From Cymodocea nodosa (taxonomy: Eukaryota > Streptophyta > Magnoliopsida > Alismatales > Cymodoceaceae): a stretch of DNA of 64,000 nucleotides. Shown in pieces: positions 21,790 to 33,212 of this stretch. Each line of letters starts with the position of its first letter. Position 1 is the stretch's first letter. The translations under genes and the position numbers were made by a program. A model generated the notes under the pieces. It saw only the letters and a list, made by a program, of their open reading frames with translations. It made no database searches and was not told where the DNA came from. The stretch is from assembly GCA_036874045.1 (NCBI GenBank), contig JAZBRI010000003.1:1190501-1254500 (forward strand), in the 5' to 3' direction.

Positions 21790-22625
21790 TTCTCACGTTA
21801 AAGCTTTCGCCTGCATTCATCACCTGCATTCGTCGTCACTCACGGTCGTCGCTCGCATCTGTCACTCCTCGCCCCCTCCTCATGCTTGCAGCAATCACAT
21901 CCGTCGCGATTGCACGTAGTCGAAGCTCGCAGCGCTTGCATCCATCACGACCGCATCCGAAGCTTGCATCTGAAGACCGCATCTGCCGCCGCATCTGAAG
22001 CTCACAGCCCACGCATCTGTCGTGACCGCTCGCATTTGTCGCTACCACAGCATTTGCTGCTTCCACCACATCTGCCGCTGCCACCGCATCCGAAGCTCAC
22101 AGCCCACGCATCCATTGCGACCGCTCACATCCGTTGCTGCCGCTTCCACCGCATCTGCTGCTGCCACCGTATCAAAAGCTCAAAGCCCTCGCATCCGTCG
22201 CGACCGCTCACATCCGTCGCTACCACAGAATCTGCCGCATCCATCGCTCGCAATTGTTGCAGTCGTCGCTCACGGTCACTACTGCTGCATCCATTGCTGC
22301 CGCTGCATCTGCCGCTGCCACCGTATTCGAAGCTCACAGCCCCCACATCTGCCACAACCGTTGTAGTCGTTGCTCACGGTCGCTGCTGTTGCATCCATCT
22401 CTACCGCTGCTGTCGCATCCATCGCTACCGCTGCATCTGCCGATGTTGCCACATCCAAAGCTCGCAGCCCCCGCATACGTTGCGACCGCTCACAACCGTT
22501 GCAGTCATCGCTCACGATCACTGTTATCGCATCCGTCGCTGCCGCTGCATCCGTCGCTGCTGCTGCATCCGCCGCTGCCGCCGCATCCGCCGCGACTGCT
22601 CACGACCGCTGCCATCGCTAACGCT
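21790..22625. repeat. GC-rich imperfect tandem array inside the Harbinger element
   Basis: The array is built from short blocks such as GCATCCGTCGC, CGCTGCCACCGCATC and GACCGCTCACATC. These are arranged in longer units that restart at AAGCTCACAGCCC or a variant (about 21996, 22093, 22178, 22331 and 22455). The 3-base and 6-base periodicity keeps several frames open on both strands at once, including a 270-codon frame on + that I do not regard as a protein. The composition contrasts sharply with the AT-rich element around it. Confidence 0.8.
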
Positions 22626-23127
22626 TGGTTTGTGCCTTTGTAAATTCTATTTGAAATTCTGTTTTCATCATATGTATTTGTTTGTTAGTATAATGTAATG
22701 TATGTTTCCATCGTATGTATTTGTTTGTTAGTATAATGTCGTTGATACTGAATGCTTTGTTCAATCTGCCATTGATAGTTCTTTGTCTTGATACTGAATG
22801 TTTTGATCAATCTACCGTTGATACTGAAATTATGTATTTGTTTTGATCAGTTGATATGTTTTGATCCACGAAAATGTGCTTATTGTAATTTAAGCAAATG
22901 CAATGAAATTATGTTTTGAAATTATGTATTTGTTTGTTAGTATGTTTTGATCCACGAAAATGTGCTTATTGTAATTTAAGGATGCTAAAAGTTGCATTGT
23001 TGTGTCATTTCGATATGGTTTGCTTTCATTTTCAATTATTGAGTAGATTAACAAAATATATTATATTTTTGCAAATCTCATAATATTCTGTTAGAGCAGT
23101 TAATTAATATTTGATCTTATGTAGTAA
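22626..23127. other. Region between the repeat array and Harbinger ORF1
   Basis: AT-rich, with small direct repeats of ATGTATTTGTTTGTTAGTAT and GATCCACGAAAATGTGCTTA (about 22670-22980). There is no coding feature. Confidence 0.5.
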
Positions 23128-24144
23128 ATGAGTACTCTTGATAGAGGACGGGGTAATGGAGGACGAACTTATATGACTTGTAATGCTGATGCAGATGCAT
23201 TCTTTTTAAATATTTTGTTAGAAGTATTAAATGAGGGAAACAAAAAAACCCAAGATGGAAAGATAAAAGGGAGCACTTGGGATGAAGTAGTTCAAAAATA
23301 CAATAATAAAAGGAATGCATGTATTACAAAGAAGAATGTGTAAAGTCGCTTAAAGACATGGAAACAAATTTATCGTAACTACTCAAAAATTGCAAATCAG
23401 AGTGGATGGAGATGAAATTTCATACAATGGTATACTGACATAGATGAAGAGATATGGAATGAGTTTATTAAGGTAAGATTTTTATTTACATTAAGATTAT
23501 CCCAATTGTATTGAATTTTTCTTAATATATATTGTAATTTTATGTAGGCACATCCAGAGTGTGAAAACTGCAAAGGAAAACCATGTTTGATTTATGAACA
23601 ATTATAGCTCATTTTTGAAGGTACTATGGCTAGTGGAAATATGTCTAAACAGGTAGAAGAAGTAGATATTGTACCAAACACTCAAGTTCCAAATACATTT
23701 ACTCCAGACATTACACAAGATGGAATGAACCTCAATTCTGACATACCTCCTAGTTCAAGAGGAAGTGCACATGTTCCATTGGAGTAGAGGAGAAAGGGGA
23801 AGCGAGCACACCGTCATGCAGAATCTCAACAAATGATAGCAGAATATTTAAAAGATACGTCATGAGCTTTCCTTACTTTGTGTGAACAAGATATTGTTAA
23901 TGGTGAGGTACGTAATGAACAAATGAGAGAGATGATTAGCATACAAAAGGAGATGTTTGCATGGAAGAAGGAAATGTTTGCATGGCAAAAGAAGTCTGAG
24001 TCTTTTTTAGATGAAGTTATTGCAGCAATATTTGAGATCGAAGATCTATCTATGATTGATCGATATAAAGCTACTCAATTATTCCAAAAGCAAGAAATCA
24101 ATAAAATATTTCTATCAATTCCAAAAGAAATGCGACAAGAATGA
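23128..24144 (+). pseudogene. Harbinger ORF1, Myb/SANT-like DNA-binding protein, decayed
   Basis: Starts MSTLDRGRGNGGRTY at 23128 and continues through KGSTWDEVVQKYNNK, a Myb/SANT-like (trihelix) domain. The frame stops at 23341. Beyond it further domain sequence is readable in pieces: LKTWKQIYRNYSKIANQSGW, EEIWNEFIKAHPECENCKGK, and an open C-terminal piece from 23878 with MREMISIQKEMFAWKKEMFAWQKK and a ..FLSIPKEMRQE end. An intron with donor AAG|GTAAGA near 23471 and acceptor TGTAG near 23547 is likely, but at least four in-frame stops remain (for example in GGAGATGAAATT and near 23606, 23786 and 23862). In PIF elements ORF1 helps the transposase bind and enter the nucleus; this copy could not. 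Confidence 0.75.
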
Positions 24145-24422
24145 TTGAAATTTCACTTAGAAAAGATGGAAGACTAAAGATGATTTACATGTTTTTTTTT
24201 GTATTAGATGTATGATGTAATTACTTTTTGTTTGGACAATAAAATGTGGAATGATATTATTATTGATGTTTGTTTATCATATTTTGTTATGTTATATTAA
24301 TTGTGGAATGATTTCATGTAGTATGTTTATTTGTATTACAACCTTGTAATATGTTTGAACATGAAATTTTGTAGGTAAATAATTTTGAAGAGGATTTTGA
24401 TGAACTAGTAAATAACACATTG

Positions 24423-25666
24423 ATGTTATTTGAAGAAAAGGAAGAACATGCTAGAAGAAGGCGAAGATGTTTACTTGCTTTTTGGAATATTTTAATAAGG
24501 ATTGCAAGTACCTCAACTTTATTTTCAAGTACAAGTTGTATTTATAGTAAAGAATGTGCAGATTATATAAGAAGATTACTAGATCCTTCTTTACCACATC
24601 AAGTTTACAATTGTCGAAAGATTTATAGAATGAGTCAAAGTGTTTTTAAGGGTTTTTGTGAATTAATGAGGAAAGAAATCCTAAAAGATACCAACAATAT
24701 CAGTGTAGAAGAGAAGTTTGCCATGTTCCTCGTAATAGTTGGGCAAAATCAAAGGTATGGAGTAACTACAGAACAATTTAGTCGATCAAGTTGGATAGTT
24801 AGTAAATACTTTAATGAAGTCTTAAATGCTGTATTACGATTAAATCATGTTCTTCTAGCAAGACCTTCATCTGAAACACCAAGTCGAATTCGTCAATACT
24901 CAAATGTGTACCCATATTTTAAGGTGCATTTCCACACCTTTGTAGTTTCCTTATCTTTAATGTTATTTTAGTCAATATCAAATAAAAATGCATGTTTATA
25001 GGATTGTATTAGAGCTATTGATGTTACACATATCAAAGCAACTATTTATGAACAAGAACCAACAAGATTTAGGAATAGGAAAGGTGAATTATCTCAAAAT
25101 GTAATGGTAGCATGTAATTTTGATATGGAATTTACATATATTTTAGCTAGTTGGGAAGAATCAGCTGCTGATGCTCGTATTCTCCAAGATGCAGTTAGTA
25201 GACCTAATGGTTTTCAAGTTCCACCAAGTAAATGTGTTTTCCACTTCTACAAGTTACGAAGACATCACCATACTAATATTTTTTTTATACAGGTAAGTTT
25301 TACTTAGTTGATGTTGGATATCCATATCGAGGTGTAAGATATCATCTATCTGATTATGTTAATGATAGAGTTCCTCGTAATGATGTAGAAAATTTCAACT
25401 ACAGATATTCACAACTGAGAACAGTCATTGAGCGTACATTTGGAGTTGTGAAACATCGATTCTCAATATTACGTGGTCAAATGCCATATCCATATGAAAC
25501 ACAAATGAAGATTGTCATCGCATGTTTTTTGCTTCATAATTTTATTCGTAAGATTGATAAGGAAGATTTACTTGAGGACCTGCAAGATAAGTTGGAAGAG
25601 TTAAATATTATTGATAACATACAACCAATAGGAGAGATATATATAGAAAGCAATGCCCAAGTTTGA
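24423..25666 (+). CDS. PIF/Harbinger transposase (DDE_Tnp_4 / HARBI1-like), three exons
   Basis: Two small introns restore one reading frame: exons 24423-24923, 25002-25227 and 25293-25666, 366 aa. Donors are AAG|GTGCAT and CCAA|GTAAAT; acceptors are TTTATAG and TATACAG. The DDE triad is recognisable: first Asp in RAIDVTHIKA, second Asp in SAADARILQDA, Glu in RTVIERTFGVVKHRF. Downstream are the family motifs YLVDVGYPYRGVRYHL and CFLLHNFIRK. The helix-turn-helix-like N-terminal part contains VEEKFAMFLVIVGQNQRYG. The usual DGTH is DVTH here and SAHD is SAAD, so activity is uncertain. The true start may lie further upstream, since the frame is open to a possible acceptor at about 24374. No internal stop was found in the spliced product. 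Confidence 0.8.
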
Positions 25667-25941
25667 ATGACTCAAGAACAAAGAAAAGAAATGACAGATA
25701 AGATGCAAGAAGATATGATGATGGCAATGTGTGATGTAAGAACTGCTTGATATTATTTAGTATTGTAATATTTCAATTAAGATGTATTTGTATTTTCTAA
25801 ATATTAGTTATAATAAATTTTTATCCAAATTTCCATCAAAATTTTCCATCCTACACTAAACTACTGTCAGAATTTTCCTTTTCCTTTACATCATAAATTT
25901 TCCATTTCATCAGAATTTTTCATTGCATTAACAAACCCTAG

Positions 25942-26941
25942 TCAGATCAAATCAGTTAACCAAAATATTAATTAAGCGTTTTCGTTAACCGACCACATCC
26001 ATGATCTAGGTCAACCGACGGTTAATGCGTGCACCCTTGATTTACCATAAAATCTGGATCATGTATACTCAGTTTGTAAGCAGTAAGCAATCATGAAAAA
26101 ATTTACATTAGGATGGAAGTAATTTTTGGAGAATTTCTTCGTTCTCTTGTCGCTTTTTATTCATGGATTTTAACCTATACGACGTCTAAATCCCTAGCGT
26201 TATGTTCTATTCAGTCTGTATTGAGAGAGATGTTAGACGAGCAAATTAGAGATTCCAGAAGAATCGATTCATGAATTGCTGAAAACCATATGATGATCAA
26301 ATTGGAAATTGAATTCCTAGGTGTTGTTGGGAATGTTTTGTCAATGTTTTAGGAAAGGGATTCATTTGGGTTTTCTTAAAAGGAAAACCTCTTGTAAAGG
26401 ACTCGAAGGAAGGTCAAGCACATCTTTTGCATCTCACCTGAGCATACTTGGAAAAAAGTCTTATTTCAAGAGGAAACCGGAGAAAAAAGGGGAAATGCCA
26501 ACTCTTTTTCTAAAGAGGAAAATCATGTATATGCCAGCTGCATATAGCCATGTTATCCTCCTTGTCAAAGATCATGTACGCTTTGCCAGCAAGGTAGTGT
26601 ACCTGTTTCCATGGTCCTTCACAAGAATAAGAAATGCGAGTAAAAATGTTACGCGTCAAGAAGAGAACCCCAAAGAGCCTATAGCACTAACACGGTTTCA
26701 AAGCGAAAAGAAAACGACTTCTCCCATCGAATTATCATTGTGTTTACAAATCAATTCTGGGCAAGAGCAGTGAATACATTACAAGATCTCTCAAGTTAAC
26801 AAAGGGAATAAAAAAAATGAACCGAGTGACCATATACAGTGGTAGCATGCGAGAAAAACTACAACACGGTCCGCAAATGAAGTGTCAATTGCTCTATTTT
26901 GGTGTATATTCAAACAGAACCAAAATGTAGAGAGACGTAGC
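25942..26941. other. Spacer between the Harbinger element and SNX2
   Basis: Likely includes the SNX2 3'UTR on the minus strand. A 150-codon frame on + at 26321-26773 is Lys/Arg-rich and matches no family I know. I do not call it a gene. Confidence 0.45.
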
Positions 26942-29900
26942 TTACTCGCTAGCTTTTGCATATTCAGTTGTATCTTCCACGACCTTGTTCCAAACGGTTG
27001 CTATCTTCTCGGCATACCCGACCTGGCTAGGAAGAAAATGGCAGTTACTAGCTATAAATAAAATGAGGAAAACCATTGATACGGTGATTAAGATAACAGA
27101 TGACAGTGAGTTGGATCTAGAATATTTGAATTTTTTATTCATCTTTCCCAGAAAGTTTGCAAACTTCTCTCAACTGATTCTGCATGCCCCATGGTCCATG
27201 TTACTCGGATCAAAGCATAAACAAGAAATGCTTTCAGCTATTGGATTCTTATCGTCTAGAAAATTTTGATATTTCAAACATGTACCCCTTTTAAAAAAAA
27301 CAAAATTCAGTGAATATTTCATTCATTCCACAAGTACTTATCATGGACATTTGTTTGATTATGTAGAAATTGGAGAAAAAAACTTAAAATCGTTTTTTTT
27401 TTTCAATTCAGAACTACTCATGCCATATAATAATTTCATGGGAAGAGTGGTATAAAGTTGTTAGGCCTAGTTATTCTGTTCGATGAATGGATAAAGTATG
27501 TTTTTATATTTATATGGGATAATACATATTTAATATGATATATACATGTTTTCACAATTATGCCCACTACTACTGATACACATGCTTTCCACATAAACTA
27601 AAGGAGCAAACCCAATGCAAAAGACTCCCATAAATGTGGAATCTAGGAAAGGTCCAATTGTACATAGCCTTAACCACATAAATGGAGAAGCTTTTTGATC
27701 CCGTGACCTCTGGTCACAAATGGAGTAACCTTATCATTGCATTAAGACTCGTCTTCAACCAATCCTAGCATAATCATATTCTGCCTTTTAACCAAAGCAA
27801 AATATCTCCATATAGAAACTCATTCACTTCTAAAAAATCCTCTCAGAATAAGATACAAATTTATAATACTATTAGAATGTAAATACCACTTTTCACTTAG
27901 AGCTATTTCTAAAATCAAAGCGATGTTCAAGGATAATCAAATAACCATTAAATTACTATCAAAAAACTGAGTAAGCCATTGAGCATGCTTAAATCCGTAT
28001 TATGAATACAAGGCTACAATCATATTGTTTTATTGTAACCTGAGTGCCAATTAGGTTTGAATCCTGGGAACAACCTCTCTAAGGTTGCATACAAATGAAC
28101 CTTTTTTAAACTGAGATTAATGAAGGAATTGTGTACTAGGTTTGTACTTTTAGTTTAGCCTATCCAAGATAGTTATTTGAGAAGTAGAAAATTTGAAACA
28201 TCTAATTCAAAATCAACCGATTATAAGGCAAAAGATCTATTATATATGTGTGCAAGTCTCATTCACACTTACCAATGTGAGATTATAAAACACTCACCCT
28301 TGTGAATTTCTAGATCCTACAGGTGTCATTATTTTTAAATTGAGTGGATATATGAAACTTGAATCTAGTAGATCGTTAAGTTAGGTCCCCACTAGGTTTC
28401 AGATCCTACAAGATAATTTCTTTGGACTCTGCATTGGTGGGAGCATAGTGCATTAAATTATTCTTTTTTTTAAAAAAATTCAGCATAGTAATTGTCCACT
28501 TGAAGAGCATTTATGTTAACTACAATCCTCTATACTCAAGATTGTAAGTACCTGATTTACCACAAATGCTTTCAGCATGTCAAAAAAATCATCTCTCCTT
28601 TCCTTGTCCAGCCTCTCAAGTTCATTCCTATTATTTTCCTGTATTGGGACATAATAAACATTTATATTTTCAGAAAACCACAAAAGCATCAATGCAAATA
28701 TGAATTAACTTGATGGTGCCATATAAATTACTTACAAACAGTCAGATACAGACAAAATGACAACATATATTTAACAAACTAAGACATCTGGGTTAAAAAG
28801 TTTGTGAAGTCTGTGTGTGTGCCATGCCTCTGGTTAACCATTCTGGTGATCTCTCCCTAGCCTAATAAATCAACTAAAGACTCAAAATATCTCATAATTT
28901 CCCAAAGCTTAAAAGGTCTCATGCTCTGCAATGACCTTGAGAGGATCTATTTTATAATAAAGCAAGCATACAAGTGAAGTCAAAAATTAGAAGAATAGCA
29001 TGATCATCATTATTGATATGCACACAAGCTCCATTAGAGTAATTTAACATCAGATATGACCTGCTTATATTTACAAAATTTAACTCAATTTTATTGCATT
29101 ACATAATCTACAATGAATTGAGAAGAGAGAGATATGTCCATTGTAAGGCTCTCCCAGGTACAATGGAATATGAAATGATGTATGCATGAGAAAGCTTATA
29201 TAAATGGTCCATACAAATTTGATGATGTGTAGCCTAAAGAACATGGCCATAACCAAAACAAAGCATATATTTTAACATAACTTGCCTTTACATTTGCAAC
29301 TTTTTTATTCAATCTCCAAGTTTCTATTCCCAAATAATCATGAATTGGCGTTGGAGAAGCAAGATAACCATATATGACCAATGAACGTGCAAGAAGCAGA
29401 TTTAAGTTCACGGGATAAACCAAAAATACCTTGATCCGTTCATATTCTCTCTGTGCCACATTTTTGGCATCTTCAGTATTCTTTATTGCTTCTTTCATCT
29501 CTTCTATTTTGCGGATTCTTGATTTATCACCACCAAATGTTTTTGAGGATGCGGTTTCAAGTTTTTCAAGCTTTATATTCAAGGAAGATAACTCTGACAG
29601 TTGAGTTTGTACAGTTAATAAAGCATTGGAGCGATCCGTGAATGCGTTGTGGACAGCTAACATTACTCCAAGATATTCGTGAAGAGTATTCTGACCAAAG
29701 TAAATAATAAATCATTAAGAAGAATCAGAGAAAAATTCTAAAAAATACATGAACTTGTCCCCTTTTAAGCACTCAAATCATATTCATGAATAGAAATTAC
29801 CAGATGTTTTACAGTCTGTGCATTAAATTCTCGGTAGAATCTGCTTGCTTTGATGGCAGCAGTTCCAAAGATTCTGGCATCAGCAGCTCTTACTTTTTGA

Positions 29901-32900
29901 GAGGCATATATTGCCTCCTCTGTCTCAAATTTTGTCAATTTGATGAACGCCAATCCCAATTCACCCATTGTCTCTCCAATGTCCTGGTGGGCTTTAACAA
30001 GTGATTCTGCCTACATCCAAGAGAGGTGTTTATGGAAAATCCCAACTTGGACCATCATAATTCAATCCACAGGAAAAACAGTAACTCAAAAATATAAATA
30101 CTAATTTGATAATTTTTTTAAAATTATTTGTCTCAAAAATCAAAGGTAGGAAGTGGAAATAAACAAGATTATGCTTGAAAACCGTTAAGATGAAAGAAAC
30201 AAACAAACAACCTTGATATGATGGATGCATAATGCTGAAACTTGTTCGGTAGTGACATTACATTTATGCAAGTTATTTAAGTTATAGCTGTATGTTATAG
30301 TTAGCTGTTAAATGTTATTGCTGCTATTGTTTGTTTTTATCTTCTTGGTGATTTGTCATCTTGACCATAGGCCCAACATATTGAAACAATTATATGTATA
30401 TTTGAATGTTGTAGCTATCTTCGCTTCTTGACTGGAGGAGACCATTTTTGGTCACCCATTTATTCTCTAACATTCTACTTCCAGATTTTTCATCTGCAAT
30501 CAAGTTTCTTTAAACCAAAGTTCTTGAACCAAAGAACTTTCATGATATCAAATGCTTCCATGTGATTGGGTTAAGAAGACCCAAAATTAGATTAGAAGCA
30601 TCCACCACATCAACATCAATGCTTAGTCATTGTCACCATGACTTGTGATAGCAATATTGTAAACTTGATTTTGATCACAAATTACTTATGAGATCCCTAA
30701 TCTAGCCCAATCCTTAAAGGGCACCAATGTCTAACATTTTCTCCTAGACATCTTCCTCCGAAAAATAACTAATGTCTAATGTTATAGTCTTTCATTGTTA
30801 AAAAGTTATTGCTGTTATTTAATCCAACAATTTACACAATGATTTTCCATGAGAGCATGAGTGACAATCTCCACAAAAAGTCAATTATCACACATATACA
30901 ACTTTTACACATTTACATCATGATAATGTATGTGATACCCTCATCCCTAATTATGGCCTGCTATCTACATGATATCTCAATGTGTGGCAACATTACTCCA
31001 TCTACAACACAAGTATTAGCTCCCACTTGTATCAGAAAACATTAAAAGGAAAGGATGAGTGACATTATAAATGTCACCCATTACAAATTTATCCCTACAG
31101 CCACTACTATTGTCATAAAAAAACCCATCATGGATCATTTGAGATTAAACACTATCACATGAAATCACTAATCAAAATAAAAAGCATTCACAAGAAACTA
31201 CCATATCACTAAGTCATGCTAATTGGATCTAACCCAAAATAAGCCCAACCCAAACAACATTGTGCGAATATTTAAGTGAAATGATAATATAACCACATAT
31301 TTGTGGTCACCTGATAAGTTAATTTGTATGGTTATTTTTATGCTCATAAGAGAATACAAGGAAACCTCTAAAGAAACTTCCTAGAAATATAATTAATATG
31401 TAAGAAAAGTTCAGCTTAATCTAAGTTATATTTGTTAACATTTTCATTAAAAAATTCAATGCTTAAGTTAACAAAAATTGATGAATTTAAAATCCTTTAG
31501 ATAAAGTAGTAATTGAGTGAAACAGAAGGATAATTCTCATTTGCTACACATCAAATTGAGTAGATAAAGTAGTAATTTAGATACACTTCAAGATAATTCT
31601 CATTTGCTATAGCTCCTTTGGAAGCTACATTGTAGAAGGATGTTCTCGCATGCCCTTTGCCTTCTACAACAGGGGTTTGTTTCTACGGTTGTGGGCAAAC
31701 TTGAAATTTTGAATGGACAAGATTTTATAGGCTACCTTTAGATTGAGGTTTTTGGGGGTGGATGGCAGAACATTGATACACTTCAAGATAATTCTCATTT
31801 ACTGCAGCTCCTTTGGAAGCTACATTGTAGAAGGATGTTCACTTATGCCCTTTGCCTTCTGCTGCAGGTGTTTGCTTCTATGGTTGTGGGAAAACTTGAA
31901 ATTTTGAATGGACAATATTTTATAGGCTACCTTTAGATTGAGGTTTTTGGGGGATGTGTTCTTGATATGTGTTTTGTTGCTGTGATTTCTCGGTATTGTA
32001 ACTTTGAATTCTTGGGTCGTTTCTCTTATTCTAGCATAGTTATGGAGGATTATGCATGCACTCATTCTACAACTTTTAACGTACATTTTCATGTAACAGA
32101 ATTAGTTGATTCCTTCAAAAAGAATCCTTCTGTTTTGAACCAAGGGAGAATAATAGAAAATGGATGAGCAAAAGAAAAAGCAAATTCGGCCAAATTTATA
32201 CCTGTTGTGATGCAGTGGTGAGTTGCTGCTCCAAATCTTGTACCTTCTCCTTCCTCTCCAAAAAATCCTTATCCTCCTCAACGATCGCAGGCTTTGCCCC
32301 ACCCCAATCATTCACCACTGACTGCTTCAGCTCCCTAAAAATCCTCAGCAAATCCCTCCCGCCTTTAGCTGGCTGCACGACCTCCTCCGGAGCAACACAC
32401 CCAGACCCCATCTCCCCAAACAGCTGTTTAGGCAGCCTCGCCGCCCCCTCAACCACTCTTGACGCGACATCGACACTCATCAGCAGCGGCAGCTTCCCCT
32501 GCGCCTGTAAAAATGCCCTTAGCTCGTCACTCTTCCCAATCTCCGGGTGTGCAGCGAGCCTGCACAAGTACCTCTCAATTGCCAGCCGCCTCTGCTCCAC
32601 AAACTCCTGCTTCTGCATCAGTTGGCTCTCAACTACATTCTTGTCGGGCCTCACGGGCACAAAAAAACCCCTGTAAGCTTCTGTAAGCCGATCCGACAAT
32701 GTAACGATGTCCCTAAACCGCCTCCGTACGTTGTATTCGGTACCATCGTGATGGGGTTTAGACGTGATGAGGTAAGTCACGTAGGTGCCACCCCCTGGCA
32801 CAAGAGAATTGGTGGACTCTTGCTCCTTATGGGGGCTGGCGACGGTGATCTTGGAGTATATGGATGAAGGAAACCGTTCCGATCTGGAGGAGGTGGGGCG

Positions 32901-33212
32901 GGAAAGGGAGGATGAAGGGGACGGAGTTGTCGATGACGAACTGCCTCCAGCAACGCCGTTCTCCGGGGTGAAGACCACGTCGGCGTAGGACGGGGGATCG
33001 AGGAAGGAGTTGTGGGCGGAAGAAGTGGAGGACAAGGAATTTCTAACATTTTCGATCTGAGGCGAGAGGAGTGGATCGTCCTCGTCGGAGTGGGAGGCGG
33101 CGGTGGCAGCGGCGGCGAGGGGGTGGAAGGATGTCACCTCGGAGAGGAGGAGGCTCTCGACCTCTTCCACTGGTGGGGGCGACGCCCGGTCGTCGAGATC
33201 AGGCGAGGACAT
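26942..33212 (-). CDS. SNX2: Sorting nexin 2 (PX-BAR), retromer-associated
   Basis: Five exons on the minus strand: 33212-32202, 30010-29801, 29690-29430, 28638-28552 and 27022-26942. All four introns are phase 0 with GT-AG ends. The product is 549 aa, close to plant SNX2A/2B. SNX2 binds phosphoinositides on endosomes and, with SNX1 and the VPS26/29/35 trimer, recycles cargo such as vacuolar sorting receptors. Order: an acidic, Ser/Pro-rich N-terminus; PX domain at about 145-265 (TYVTYLITSKP, NVRRRFRDIVTLSDRL, FFVPVRPDKN, LAIERYLCRLAAHPEIGKSDELRAFL); then a coiled-coil BAR region from about 300 to the end (AESLVKAHQDIGETMGELGLA, ASRFYREFNAQTVKHL, LEKLETASSKTFGGDKSRI, FVVNQVGYAEKIATVW). The short last exon encodes VGYAEKIATVWNKVVEDTTEYAKASE-like sequence (26 residues). 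Exon 1 is GC-rich and intron 1 is 2.2 kb. Confidence 0.93.
28030..28112 (+). repeat. SINE remnant, Au-like 3' part, in SNX2 intron 4
   Basis: Contains GGTTTGAATCCTGGGAACAA, then CCTCTCTAAGGTTGCATACAA. This resembles the box B and tail of the plant Au SINE family (GGTTCGAATCC.GGAAACAGCCTCT...GTAAGGCTGCGTACA). The 5' half with box A is not clear, so it is a truncated or diverged copy. Confidence 0.45.
31580..31953. repeat. Tandem duplication of ~180 bp in SNX2 intron 1
   Basis: The segment from GATACACTTCAAGATAATTC at 31580 recurs at 31775 (195-bp step). Both copies run through TTTGGAAGCTACATTGTAGAAGG and AACTTGAAATTTTGAATGGA to TTGAGGTTTTTGGGGG (31758 and 31953). A few substitutions separate them. 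Confidence 0.85.

Larger units (their letters stand above)
21598..25938 (+). mobile_element. PIF/Harbinger DNA transposon, 4.3 kb
   Basis: Identified by its transposase (24423-25666) and a Myb/SANT-like ORF1 remnant (23128-24144), the two-gene arrangement of PIF/Harbinger elements. Candidate ends: left GAGTGTTAGTG at 21598; right, read inward on the minus strand, GGGTTTGTTAATG from 25938. They are similar but imperfect inverted repeats, with further similarity inward (AATTC..ATGGAAA). Both are flanked by TAG (21595-21597 and 25939-25941), a 3-bp duplication of the size this superfamily makes, although TTA/TAA is usual. The boundaries are therefore probable rather than certain. Confidence 0.72.

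Noticed and set aside
21886-22698. 270-codon His/Arg/Ser-rich frame
   Set aside because: It lies entirely in a 3/6-base periodic repeat array where several frames on both strands stay open together, and shows no domain.
21595-25941. A standard TTA target-site duplication for the Harbinger element
   Set aside because: Only TAG/TAG could be paired with similar inverted ends; TTA on one side has no partner at a plausible right end.
32164-32676. 170-codon + strand frame opposite SNX2 exon 1
   Set aside because: Antisense shadow of the PX-domain exon, whose protein matches SNX2 over its full length.
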